NCBI GenBank assembly: GCA_028023455.1
Contig: JAQFVV010012535.1
Location: forward strand, 1,056,001 to 1,120,000
Direction of reading: 5' to 3'
From: Epiperipatus broadwayi
Lineage: Eukaryota > Onychophora > Udeonychophora > Euonychophora > Peripatidae
Length of the DNA: 64,000 bases
Shown: piece after piece, positions 47,444-58,934 of the stretch
Position numbering within the stretch: the first letter of the stretch is position 1
How the letters are laid out: every line of letters begins with the position of its first letter
The notes under the pieces: model-generated
Told to the model about the DNA's origin: nothing
What the model saw: the letters and a program-made list of their open reading frames with translations, nothing else
The model's database searches: none
Position numbers and translations under genes: made by a program

Positions 47444-50279
47444 TTTATATTGATATGTGAATAATAAAACATATAATTTGGACAAAATTCTTATTCTTTT
47501 GTTATTGTGTTTCTTTTTCATTAGTGCATTCACTATAGTAAATTATAAATGATATAACTAAATATTTAATATTTTAAATATATTTGTCATTTTTACTTGT
47601 GTAATATTATACTGGAAAGATATGTATGAAAAATATATTTCCAGTAAAATAGGTTGAGAAGGTGGTCTAAATTGTTTAATTTATTTTGGAATAAAAGTTA
47701 GTATTTGTATTATTGAAATGTAAATGTTTGTTGTATATAATAATTCTAAAATATTTGTTTTATTTGTGGTATAATACAATTTTTATTAGAATGACATTGC
47801 TTAAGAGTGACTAGAGTTGATTTGTAGAGTAATTATAATTTTCTATGACATAAATACGAAAAATTATAAACAGAATTGAATAAAAAAAATTCTCTTCTGT
47901 TTTTGTTTCAATAGAAGCACATCTACATTTCTTTACATGATTTTTATTTATTTATTTTAAAATTATATAGTTAACTGAAAAAACTGCAGGGGTGGACAGC
48001 AATGTTATATGCACATGGACTGCACAGCTTGTCAAAGATTTATGAGGTGTGACAATTTATTATAACAATCGAATGTAACTGAAAATGTTTCATAGAGTTA
48101 TAAACCATCGGAGTATTTCTATCCTTTAAAATGGATGTTACCTATATTTTAATAATAGAGTATAAATACTAGCAATGTCAGAATGTGTACAAAAAATCAT
48201 ATTCATCTGCCAGTGTAATTTTATTGGATTGATTAATCATTTTATCTAAGATATGAATCAGTTTAATTTTTCATTAAATCTTTCTGGATAAATCAGGCAT
48301 TTATTCATTCATAATATTTTTTAATAAATATTTGCTCATGAAGATATTTTCATCATGGTTACAAACTAGTGTCTGTGTGCTTGTAACATCATATAAACCA
48401 ATAATAATTATTTGAAAGGATAATCTGGTTTTATATACAAAATATCAGAATCAATAAATTATGCTTGAATATTCATATCTTCTTTCCAACAATGACATAA
48501 TATTGGATTGCAGTTTGATATAGACATCAGAACTATGATGCTATTCTGGAAATACCATATTTAAAAACTATCACTCAGATCATTTGTTTATATTTATCAT
48601 TATTATTGCTATATATTTTTTGTTTCTCTTCATTTAAAATGTGTAATATTTATTGATAAATGGTATATAATTTTAGGATAAATAGTAATCCATTCACATA
48701 CCTAAATATAAAAGAGTTACATTTTCCTGAGTTTGAATTTATATTGTGCAGCATGGTGACTATTATTTTAATTTAAAATATTACTTTTTATTTAGTAATT
48801 ATAAATTAACTTCATGTATATCACTTACATTAGAAATTCAAAAAGGATTATCATAAGTATATATTTATTTTGTTCATGTAAATTTATATGAACAAATAAG
48901 TAGATTCATTTTTAAATATATTAATTATAATATTCTCCTAGATAAATAATGAATTCATAGTATTATTTCCTGGAACTTCAGTGTAATAAAAATATAATAT
49001 AAAATATAATAGCTATATAGCTGATATTTCAGTACAATAACTAGTATTTTCATTAGAGCTCTGAGAAAAGTACTTGTTATTGTATTGAAATATCAGCTAC
49101 TTAGCTATTATATTTTTATTACACAAAAGTTTCTAAAAATAATACTGTGAATTTATTTATATATATTCTTTTTATTATTTCAATTAACTATATTTTTATA
49201 TGATGCTTAAAAATAAAATATATCTTGAACACTCTTGTATTTTGGAAATTGTAAATGTTTCACAACATAACTGTGATAAACATATGTGCTTTGTATTTAG
49301 TATCCAATAGGTGAATATTGATATGTGATCACCTGTTTAAATATGAAATTAATGTAAATTGAAATCTATTATACATACAATTAGATTATAGTTATATATA
49401 TATATTAAGAAAAAGATCCAAATCTTCAGACACACACATATATATATATATATATATTAATTGCTTATGATCTATTCACCATATAGATATTTTTATTATA
49501 TAATTAATATTCATTTATTAATAAATTTGAATTTAACTTAAAACAAACAAACATTTCTGATTATTGTTCAATTGTGCAATATGAATTTATTGATTAATAG
49601 CATTCAAGCAGACAAGATAAACTTTCTATAACATATGTTATTTGAGATAATCATATGATAATTTTGAAATCAAATTTCAGGATTAGTGCATATGATTATA
49701 GATATGTCAATTTATTTGTATTAAATTCAATGGCTATTGTATAACTAGGTACTTACTTGGTATGGTAATAAATTATTAAATTTGATATTGTTGGATATTT
49801 AATGAATAATTCGACATTGTAACTATTTCATTAATTACAAGTAACATTCATATTAAAATAGAAACTTTATCGTATTGATTTGATAATTAATGAGGATATA
49901 AAATAATATTTATTGAAGATAAATAAAGAAAATCATAGTCAAAAATCATTATTGATTGGATAAGTATTGTATTAAGTTCATAATTAGCTAATAAGGCCTT
50001 AATCTTATTCAATTATAAAGCTGATAATAATATATTCTATTCTGCTATGAATCAGAATAGTTTGCTTTGATTATATTTAAATTTCATTGATGCAGATCAT
50101 AAATCCAGTTTAAGTATTAAATTTTAATATTCATATTTGATTATAGTAAATACTTGTAATTTTTATTATGTCTTGATTGTTATAATATAGAGTTTTAGTA
50201 ATATAGCTACATGAAATTAAAAATAAATTAAAATGATTAGTTATTGTAGTTGAATAAATATCCAATAGAAATCTAGTTT

Positions 50280-50280
<1 letters not shown>
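47444..50280. other. A/T-rich sequence, mostly unannotated
   Basis: One foldback (48981-49124) is annotated separately. A TA run lies near 49438-49458. No gene, RNA or exon is recognised. Confidence 0.45.
48981..49124. repeat. Small foldback, about 145 bp
   Basis: GTGTAATAAAAATATAATA...GATATTTCAGTACAATAAC pairs with the inverse GTTATTGTATTGAAATATC...TATTATATTTTTATTACAC. The loop contains AGAGCTCT. Non-coding MITE-like element. Confidence 0.75.

Positions 50281-50283
<3 letters not shown>

Positions 50284-50350
<67 letters not shown>
50284..50350. repeat. (TA)n microsatellite
   Basis: A pure TA array of about 67 bp. Confidence 0.97.
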
Positions 50351-50352
<2 letters not shown>

Positions 50353-51340
50353 TATGATGGGATATTGTAGATTTAAGATTATCTAATAGGTTTATTAATA
50401 TTACATCATTATTGAGTATTTTATTTTATTATATCTAGCCTAATTAGTAAAAATAAAATCAATATAAGAATATAGCATGGCTGAGTTAGTATAATTTATT
50501 ATTTCATTTAATTGGGATTTAAAATTAATTATTGGGTTGTATATTTATTTAAATATAGAACATATTAAAGTTATCATCTCAATCATTCATGAATTATTTT
50601 ATTTAGATATAAGCAATGTTAAATTTTAGAATAAGTTTATATTATTACATAGAATGTTTGATTAGTTAGGTATATTATAGTTTAGTTGTTTAATGATTTA
50701 TTATTAGTTCCATTCAATTATAAGTAAAGTCTATTTTAAGCATATATTATAGTTTTTAGACAATGATATTTGATTTAATTGATTTATTTTAATTTATTTT
50801 AAGTAAGGTTTATATTTAGAGTATTTGAAATGATAACTTGGTTCGTTTTCTATTTATTCAAAATGCTATTTGAACTCAAGGTGCTGTAATAAAGATTGTC
50901 ATCACAGATTTGTTTTGGTATAGTTAATAGTCTGCTATGTGATTAGATAAAGGATTATTTTAAATATTGAATGATTATTTATTGATTAGCATTCATTTGC
51001 TTAGTATATTATATTTATTTTGTTATGAACTATAATATTATTTAAAGGCATTATAAAATTGGATCTTTTTTTTTAATTTTTTTTTATTCAGTTATAAATG
51101 TTCAACTGCAGGGCTCATTTTCATTCTGTTACATAGAGTAACCAATGATTGGGCTTTATTTTTATTCATACTATATTAGAATTATTATTTCCCATTGCAC
51201 ATTTTTGATCTGTTACAAATGGCACTACAATTTTCAAGGCATAATTAAACAAGCTCACTCTATCATGGCCCTGTCATTTCTGTGTGTAAAAGTAATGTTA
51301 TATGATTGCTGTCCATCTCTTCACTCAGAGATTTGAATAG
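50351..51340. other. A/T-rich spacer, nothing recognised
   Basis: No gene recognised. The 63-codon plus-strand frame at 51145-51336 has no motif. Confidence 0.45.
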
Positions 51341-52725
51341 TCTGGAGTTTGTTGATAATGACAAATTAATTAAGCACTTCCTTCAATGAATCTGGTAAGA
51401 GTTTGGATACTAGGCTTTGTCTGTGAACACAGCAATGGCTACAAGCTGCATGGAGAATGACTTTTTTGATAATGACCTTATAAATCTGTATAACAATCAG
51501 ACATAGATTTTCCACAAACTGTGTAAACACTATAGCAGTTGTCCCAACCAATTTCTTTTTCACTGAAATAATACTGAATGGTGTTAAATATATTCTCATC
51601 TTTACATCTTTCAGTGAGAGAATAGCAAAATAAAAGATTTTCTTCAAGCACATTATTATTTAAATATCTTACAATAACAAGCAAAAAGGATAGATTGGGA
51701 ACATCAGTGCTTTCATCCACCTATATTGAAAAGAAAAAACTTCTTTTTATTCTTTCAATAACTGTAAATTCAATTGTTAATTTTTGAACATAGTTATCAC
51801 AGAATATACATTGAACGGCATCTTCGATCCAAAGGGGAAATCAAATTTTCAGCGATTGTAGGATTTTTACCATTTTTAGAAATATGATAACTTATTCTGT
51901 AAGATACTTCAATCGCATTCTCATTGTCTTTGTTTACAGATAAGAAATAAGATTAGAGATGTTTAATAGTCATTGGAAAAAAACTAACATCTTTTTGTTT
52001 ATAAATTAGATGTTTTGTTTCTAAGTGTTACATCAATAAAGATGGTTTCATACTTTTGCTAAATAATATCTCTCCACAAACAAAGCCCAATTGTTTCAGA
52101 TGGCCTTCATCTTCCATGAATAAAAATCCATATCTCAAATATTAATTAAATATTTTCTCTTCTTTAGTGGACTGCTGATATTCTGAGTTTTTTAATAGTG
52201 TTAACTTTATCTTTTGCAAGAACAAGCCTATAAGCCACAGCACTCTGATCTCCTTGCCCTTGTAAATCATTAAACTATTTCAAAGTAGTTCTATTGATTC
52301 CACAGATTGAATTTCAGTACTAACTGCAGTTCTCTTAAGAGTTCCAGTTTTCAACCATTTATACATTTGGGGACAAAAAACAATACCAATAGAAAGTCAC
52401 TCAAATCAATCAATAATAGCTAAATACTTCAAATAAGTGCTCATAAAAATGTAACAATTTAGACCTACTAATACACATTATTCACTTGACACTTAATTGC
52501 ACACTAAAATAATAGACTGATTTCAATTGCAATGATGGTTTGGTGAAGAAGAACAAATGCACAATTGCATGATATGACTAATGGTGGGCAGGTTTAGTGA
52601 CAACTTTCACATCAGCTCGTATTTATAAACTAAAATTCTACACTTTTGTTTTTGTGTTTTTAAGTCCTTCAACCAGTCCAATATGTAACCCCAGGTGTAC
52701 ACATGTTGCAGGTTGGGAACCGCTG
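51340..52725 (-). mobile_element. hAT transposon remnant, right end intact
   Basis: The end at 52725 read on the minus strand is CAGCGGTTCCCAACCTGCAA, a standard ZBED5-type hAT terminus. The adjacent CACTAGAC (52726-52733) would be one copy of an 8-bp target duplication, but I could not find its partner. The left side stops within the transposase at about 51340, so the C-terminal coding end and the other terminus are lost. Confidence 0.7.
51366..51720 (-). pseudogene. hAT transposase fragment (ZBED5-like)
   Basis: The minus-strand frames read MDESTDVPNLSFLLVIVRYL, then NNVLEENLLFCYSLTERCKD and a Trp-Asp-Asn-Cys box, and after a frameshift CSHCCVHRQSLVSKLLPDSL followed by KEVLN. DESTDV.N...L...VRY...... 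and HC..HR..L..K.LP..L..VL are characteristic of the ZBED5/GTF2IRD2-like hAT RNase-H domain. Degenerate sequence of the same type continues upstream to about 52400. Inactive. Confidence 0.8.
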
Positions 52726-52733
52726 CACTAGAC

Positions 52734-53500
52734 TATTGCCAAAATCTATTTGAATTGTTAAATGTTCTTTAAAAAATTCATATTTTATTTTATACTTTTC
52801 CAAATACATTCAAGAGTTAATAATGCATACAAGGAAACATCATTGCCTGAATAAAAGGAAAAAATGAAAACATTCAAAATGTTGTGTTCTATACGAAAAT
52901 GCAAGATATTCAAAGGAATGTATTTGGAACATAAAGATAAAGTTTGATTCATTTTCTAAAAACATTTAACAATCCAATTAAATGATGAAATAGTTCAACT
53001 TATAACTACAAAAAAATATCTTTATATGTTGACATATTATTCTAGATAATACATTTATCATGATAATACAGTATATATATATTAACTTTAGGCAAATTAA
53101 ATAAACTGCAATGAAATGCATTAAATTATTTTAATACTATATATTTAAACAAACTCTGATTTTATAAATAATCTATATTTATTTATTTAACTATGGTTTG
53201 TTTAAGAATAAATAAAAACAGCTTAATTATTAATAAAATACTATAATAGAGATTCTAACCAGGAGATGGATTGACTGTGACTTTGTCAAATCCTTTCAAT
53301 TTCACTATTATATCCATAGATTTGAGAGCTAATGATTCTCGTTTTGTGATCAGTGACTATTAAATTTCATTTTTTTAATCATACATATTAAGTGAGCCTT
53401 TTAGACAAAATGTGAGACCTGGAACAATTAATATTTTAGAGGCTCTTCAAAATTTTAAATAAGAATGCAGAGAAAGAGAGAGAGAAGAAATGAGAGTTTT
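52734..53500. other. A/T-rich spacer, nothing recognised
   Basis: No gene or clear repeat seen. A short GAGA run lies near 53470-53486. Confidence 0.45.
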
Positions 53501-53960
53501 TACTTATAGGGCCAAAAACAGGATTCCGGAAGTAGTTAGTTACATGTCAAAACAAGCAAACAGATCAGATCCAGATAGCACTTGGATAGGGTAGATTCAC
53601 TTTAGTACTGTTAGGACCATAAACACTGTTAGCACAGAACTGATTGACAGGAGGCTGAAATTATTAGTTCTGCCAGTTTTCAAGCACTGCAGGCACTTTC
53701 ATCACAGAGTCATCAAATTGGAACCTCATCCCTAAATTGTCTTACATTTTCAATTGTGGTATGCCTGCTTGGAGTTTTTTTTTTAATTTTTGGGGGGGAA
53801 TTTAAGTGTAAAATTAAGGCCATTCTATGAGCTGTGACATCACTTTGCTTTCTCCTATATTTTTGTTTAATATATTGTGTTGCCAAGTTGAGTCCCCTAA
53901 TATTGCAAGGTCCAGGAAAGCTGCCCTTCCTGTTCCCCCTCTGATTGGCGATCCATATTA
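53500..53960. other. GC-richer block of unknown origin
   Basis: Base composition is clearly higher in G and C than the surroundings (for example CTAATATTGCAAGGTCCAGG and CTGCCCTTCCTGTTCCCCCT). There are no long open frames, no clear terminal repeats and no family match by eye. It may be a transposon or LTR fragment. Confidence 0.3.
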
Positions 53961-54055
53961 ATAAAATATTTTGTATCTATTTAAAGTTTGGATACTTTTA
54001 AAAAAATCCTTGAATTCTGCTAAAAAAAAAAATTGACGAAAATCCAGCAACTTAA

Positions 54056-54300
54056 TTTTATATGACAAAAAATATATTTACATTAACACAACTCAGATAA
54101 TAAAGCCAATTACTCAAGGCTTTAATAGATATAAAAATGTAGATAATAACAACCAACTGTTAAGCTATCAACAATCTCAACCTGTATTCAAGGTTGAGAT
54201 TGCTGATAGCTTAAGGATATATTGTTATCATCTACCTTTATAAATCTATTAAAGCCTTGAGTAATTGACTTTATTGTCTTAGTAAATATATACTTTATAT
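54056..54300. repeat. Foldback element, about 245 bp
   Basis: AATAAAGCCAATTACTCAAGG...TTAAGCTATCAACAATCTCAA pairs with the inverse TTGAGATTGCTGATAGCTTA...CCTTGAGTAATTGACTTTATT. A further inverse copy of the inner part occurs at about 54865-54895 (GAGATTGTTGATAGCTTAAGG), on the far side of the neighbouring hammerhead-bearing element. This indicates rearrangement or insertion of that element. Confidence 0.8.
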
Positions 54301-54552
54301 GAAATTTTGAAGTTATCAATGACTATTTATTAGTTTGCTTTCAGAATCTGGAAATTATTATTGACTATTTATTAGGCTGCTTTCAGAAGAGTTTATATTT
54401 GCCTGATTAATGAGGTTTGTTTAAACATCTTTGCATTATTAATCTCACACTCCTTCCTTGGGTGAATTGCAATCTTTAGTGTCTATATAAATATATCAGA
54501 CCATAGATAAAAGTGATACCACCTTTATTGTTTAGGGAAGTTGCCTCGAACA

Positions 54553-54830
54553 AGACAAAACTCTCCATACAGTAGTACCACCCTGTGCCAACCAGAGTAA
54601 TCAATGGATGCTAGATCCTAAGATTTAGGTGCAGTGCTCTCAGATTGAAGGCTCCTCACTGATGAAGGCCACAAGCCAGAAAATAGTCTGAGGATATTGG
54701 ATGAGTATGCACTAGATAGGGATTTTATGCACAAGCTTTCTGGCATCCATTGATTACTCTGGGTGGCACTACTGTATGGAGAGTTTTGCCTTGTTTAATA
54801 ACAATTATGTGCTAGTATTAGAGATAATGA
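54553..54830 (+). repeat. CACATGATCACC-family element with hammerhead-like core
   Basis: The left terminal block CAAAACTCTCCATACAGTAG...GTAATCAATGGATGC is inverted at the right end (...CATCCATTGATTACTCTGG...ACTGTATGGAGAGTTTTG), with the outer right tail reaching ATGATCATG. Unlike the 7.5- and 29.4-kb copies, only one central arm is present, so this is the simpler form of the family: terminal inverted repeats plus one ribozyme-like core at 54653-54694. It lies in what would be the last intron of the gene ending at 55198. Confidence 0.8.
54653..54694 (+). ncRNA. Hammerhead-ribozyme-like motif (best dispersed copy)
   Basis: Stem I pairs TCCTCA (54653-54658) perfectly with TGAGGA (54689-54694). 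CTGATGA is at 54659-54665. Stem II GGC (54667-54669) and GCC (54675-54677) enclose the loop CACAA. GAAA is at 54679-54682 and the cleavage triplet GTC at 54686-54688. Deviations: an A-A mismatch at the base of stem II (54666/54678) where natural hammerheads have G-C, and stem III reads AATAGT instead of the palindrome ACTAGT of sister copies. The architecture is that of a type-I hammerhead, but activity is doubtful. Confidence 0.55.
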
Positions 54831-55018
54831 TCATGGGAAGTTGCCTTAACTATAGGATGAGATTGTTGATAGCTTAAGGATTGATTGTTAGTAGTAACAC
54901 AATTGTTTTAGGGACCCATAATTGAATACATGGAATAGAAAAAGTGTAAATGAATTGATCGATTAATTTCATATTTTAAATTATAATTTTAATACTGTAT
55001 TTTTATTTACTTTTTTAG

Positions 55019-55198
55019 GAGGAAGATTCTGAAGAAGAAGATGAAAGGAAGAAAGGGGCATTTAAATCTGGATGTATATCTTTTATAGTAATTTTGGTGC
55101 TGCTTTTAAGTGCTGTTATAATCACTGCTATTATATGCCTTATCTTGTATGCAGCTCATCATGGCCGGCTATGTTTTGGTCCATGTCCTCATAGATGA
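55019..55198 (+). CDS. Terminal coding exon of an unidentified single-pass membrane protein
   Basis: A strong 3' splice site (long T-rich tract ending in CTTTTTTAG at 55018) precedes an open frame of 59 codons ending in TGA at 55196-55198. The exon begins with an acidic run (EEDSEEEDE), then a basic patch (RKK, K16). About 26 hydrophobic residues follow (roughly residues 19-44, CISFIVILVLLL onward), then a short tail ending HHGRLCFGPCPHR. The layout is that of a type-II or tail-anchored protein, or the last exon of a type-I protein with the tail outside the bilayer. No ATG start is needed because it is an internal splice product. I do not recognise the family. Upstream exons are not identified. 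The exon is the only clear host coding sequence in the window. Confidence 0.7.
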   Translation, partial: EEDSEEEDERKKGAFKSGCISFIVILVLLLSAVIITAIICLILYAAHHGRLCFGPCPHR

Positions 55199-55930
55199 TT
55201 AGATTACAACTATGCTGCTATTTCCAAATTTTTCATTTAAACTGATGTGAATTTTTTGTAAGTGACAATTAAATAATTACTTTATTTTTTTAACATTTAC
55301 TTTAAAAATGACAATAGCATTCTGCAGGCAATATATGAGAATATACAAATAGTGATTTAGAATCACTTTCTATTTTAAATTGTCATATTATGGTATAGTA
55401 TATATAGCGACGGGTATAAAACAAGCATTAAATTTTACAAGAAAATAATGCTATTTATCAATTTTATGAAGAAATAGCGTCATGGCTTTGATTATATCTC
55501 AATATAAGCTACTGCCGATATACATTTGTTATCTCAAACATATTATAATATAATGGAGTCTCTAATTAAGAAATAACAATTATTTACGTTTTTACGCGAG
55601 GCTCAATGTGCAACATTGGAATAATTGTGGTAGTACATCAGAAAATGATGATCTTAATTGTTTATTTAATAATATGGAATTATTCTTGGCCGTTTATTAT
55701 ATGTTGCAAAATGGTTCGGTCACATTTCTTTAGTATTTCTGGATGAAGGATTATTGTCGTCCTTATTAACTTTACCACCAACACTGGACGTCTGCTATTG
55801 TCTTTCATACTTCATATGATGACGTAATTTGGCGCTCCTATAAATTTAGAATTCTGAATATTTCAAAAGATATAATTAGGTATTAATAAAAATTAAAAAT
55901 ATTAATAAAATGATTTTTTTAAACTTTTAT
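55199..55930 (+). other. Probable 3' UTR of the membrane-protein gene
   Basis: Non-coding sequence following the TGA, of slightly more mixed composition than the surroundings. ATTAAA occurs near 55269, and a cluster of ATTAATAAA-type signals at about 55882-55910 offers candidate polyadenylation sites. The actual end cannot be fixed from sequence alone. Confidence 0.4.
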
Positions 55931-57980
55931 TTTTGTTTTTGTTTTTTTAATATAATTTAAAAATTGAGTATGATTTTTCAATCATTTTCTATATAGATAG
56001 GATTAAATTAAAGTAGCTAATATTTAGGTACATTCAATATAAAAGAAAATTCAAATATTTGTTTTTTCTTGTATCAGGAACTCTTTAGTATGTTTTAAAG
56101 CAAAGATCTAGTCTAAAATTTTACTGCAGAGTCTACTATTACAAGTTCGAATAATCAAGAGACACAAGGTGGAAGTTTAATCAAATCCTTAACTAGTTAA
56201 TATCTATTGTCTTCAGTGAAGAACATAGAATTTGTATCACATTCAACAGCCACGTTTATTTTTTACACCACCCAGGATAGTGAGTTGAAATTTAAACTCC
56301 CTTAAGGTTTTGATTCTGAGCCTATTTATATAACTCATCAATCTCTAGACAAATTTTGTATAAAATAATTAACTATATCACATTTTAAAAAATTAATAGA
56401 CACATTATTTGCTAGACATGTCTATAATAAAATAGATGTAAAATTAAAAAATGAATCTACGTATAGTAAAATTAACTCAAATATCTTTTATTAACAAATC
56501 ATACAAGTCATTAATTAATAGATTTCATTCCACTCATAGCAAGATAAAAATTTTAATTCAGGTTATTTATTTATTTAATAAATAATAATAGTATATGAAA
56601 AAATAATTTCAACTATTTACTTTTCTTTTACTGGATTATTTCTTTTTTTCCAATTATACATTTTTGAATATGATAATAATAACGATGATAAAAGCAAACA
56701 TCGTGATCCATCTTAGAGATGGTGATTTAAATGTGCTATTACCTGGTAATCACTAATTACTCAATCTTATTATAGATGCCACTAGAGTAGAAGTCTAATC
56801 CATAATTAATATATTAATGACACTTTACATAATTTAGTATAATTGTTTTATGTATGCACTTTTTATATACCTTAATTATAAATACATGCGCGATTTAGGA
56901 TAGTGTAAAATTATGAATTCTGGAGCTCAAGGTAAATTTCCATGAAGTAAACCATTCCATTATTTTATATTATTTCCATGTGCAAAAACTATATGCAAAA
57001 AAACTATTCCCATTATAACTAAAATTAGTTTTTCGAGAAGTCAAGTAACTGAAGCTAAGATGCTTGAGCATTAATTTTATGGCTTGAAAATATTACTTCC
57101 ATTCACGTGACCAAACTGATATTTTTTCCCACTTTTTTTAACTAATCGATCCTGAAATCTTTTATTCTTAAATCCATTATTTTCATCTCTGTGCTAAATC
57201 ATAAAATTCATGCAGAACATCGTAAATATAATCTATAATATTCATTAAAGCTTTATATAGATATAATTAAAGTTGTATAGTTTCACCATACTTTAAATGA
57301 TGGTTAATATAGATAGAATAATTCTCATTATATTTTTGCAATAATACATCGTGAACATTACATTGAATATTAATATAAAAAAGAAGTAATAGGTATTATT
57401 CATTGCAATATTTAAAAAAATCAATATGGCATGTGAACAAAGTGTAGTGACAAACAGATGAATTGGCTGCACTACTCTGAAATTTCTTCCAAATGTATCA
57501 GTTTCTAGCAAATAAAATTACCAACTAAATAAAATTCACTGAGCAACAGAAAACTAAAAAGAATTAACAATAATTAAAGAAAAGTTGTATTAGGGTTCAA
57601 ATCATCATAACCATTCTTATGATTCCAAAGATAAGTGGCAAATAGACAATACTTCTTGACATGATTTAATTCCAATATAAAATTTTCAAAAGTGGTGCAA
57701 TACAAGTGTTGCACTAATAGCACATTACAAAAATGCCCGTATGATAGAATAAATCTTAATATATAAATACTAGATATTAAGCTAAAGCTTATATAATAAA
57801 TCATCTAAATAGTTTACTTTTAATTTTTAATATAAGTTTTAACAAAAATAAAAGCATTTTGTAAAATTTTATAAAGGATTTTATTATTGTTTTTATTAAG
57901 TTATAAAATATTTAAACAAATTTATAAAATAATTCAATAGCATGTTTAGTGTTTAAAAGTATCTCATTAATCACAAATTA
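55930..57980. other. A/T-rich spacer, nothing recognised
   Basis: No coding exon, RNA gene or repeat family is recognised. The minus-strand frames of 72-76 codons at 57293-57804 lack motifs. Confidence 0.45.
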
Positions 57981-57996
57981 TAAAACTTTATGCTTT

Positions 57997-58022
57997 AATA
58001 TATATATATATATATATATATA
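57997..58022. repeat. (TA)n microsatellite
   Basis: A short TA array. Confidence 0.9.
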
Positions 58023-58361
58023 GGCTCTCTGTCTGAAACAAGTTGTGGCAATTAGGCAAAAGATATTGTAATCAAATGATAACATTTGCTTATAGTCAGG
58101 TGGTAATTTTACATTGTTTTCAATATCTTAACATAATTTACTCTAGCATATAATAAAAAAATTTACATAATTAAGATGTATATATTTTGGAGAGATGTAC
58201 AGTTTAAATTAAAAGCAATAAAGTGGATTTACTATTAAATCTGCTCATTTTTTAATTTAAAAATGGTAATAAAATCAAAATTAAAACATATTATTATTTA
58301 AAAAATAATTATTCTGAATTGTTATAGATTAACTTACATGTTGTTTAATATTTAAGTTAGT

Positions 58362-58426
58362 ATTTATATAACAACATGTATGTTTAATAAATATTAAATA
58401 TTAAACATACATGTTGTTATATAAAT
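58362..58426. repeat. Perfect 27-bp inverted repeat with 11-bp spacer
   Basis: The arms 58362-58388 and 58400-58426 are exact reverse complements; the inner part of the left arm reads AACAACATGTATGTTTAAT. A third partial copy of the arm, ACATGTTGTTTAATATT, lies just upstream at about 58337. In DNA this could extrude a cruciform, and in RNA it would make a 27-bp hairpin. Confidence 0.9.
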
Positions 58427-58934
58427 TAATTCACTAATGAATAAACTGTCAGTAGTTGATAAAAAAGTTTTTGTGAAATATAAAACTTTTTTTCATTTAT
58501 AAATTTAAAGTGTTAGCAAATTTGAGAAATCATTTCAGCAAAATACAACAATCAATTTTAAACAACTAAAGAATTTAGGAGATAATATAGTGGTATATTT
58601 ATTTTATTATACTATACAATGACCTATTCATTCATAATTCTTCTAGGAGTAAAAATAATAATTATTCACTTAAGTATACTATACATATAAAGTATAACAT
58701 AATAATCAGCTTTAATATTTGTAAAAATATTTGCATTTATATATAATAGAATACATGTATACATATTTAATTTTAATAAAATAATTATTACATATTTTAA
58801 AAATAAAAGTAATATTAATTATACTATTAACCTTTTTTCATATTCACCAAAGAAATTACATATGTGCTTTAACATGCTCTCAAACTGCTGATTTTTATAT
58901 TTTTTTTCCGATTTTATGGTTATTTTATCAAGAT

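Noticed and set aside
47222-47533. 103-codon minus-strand frame with several cysteines
   Set aside because: It overlaps the right terminal inverted repeat of the 46.2-kb element and matches no family; probably a chance frame in transposon sequence.
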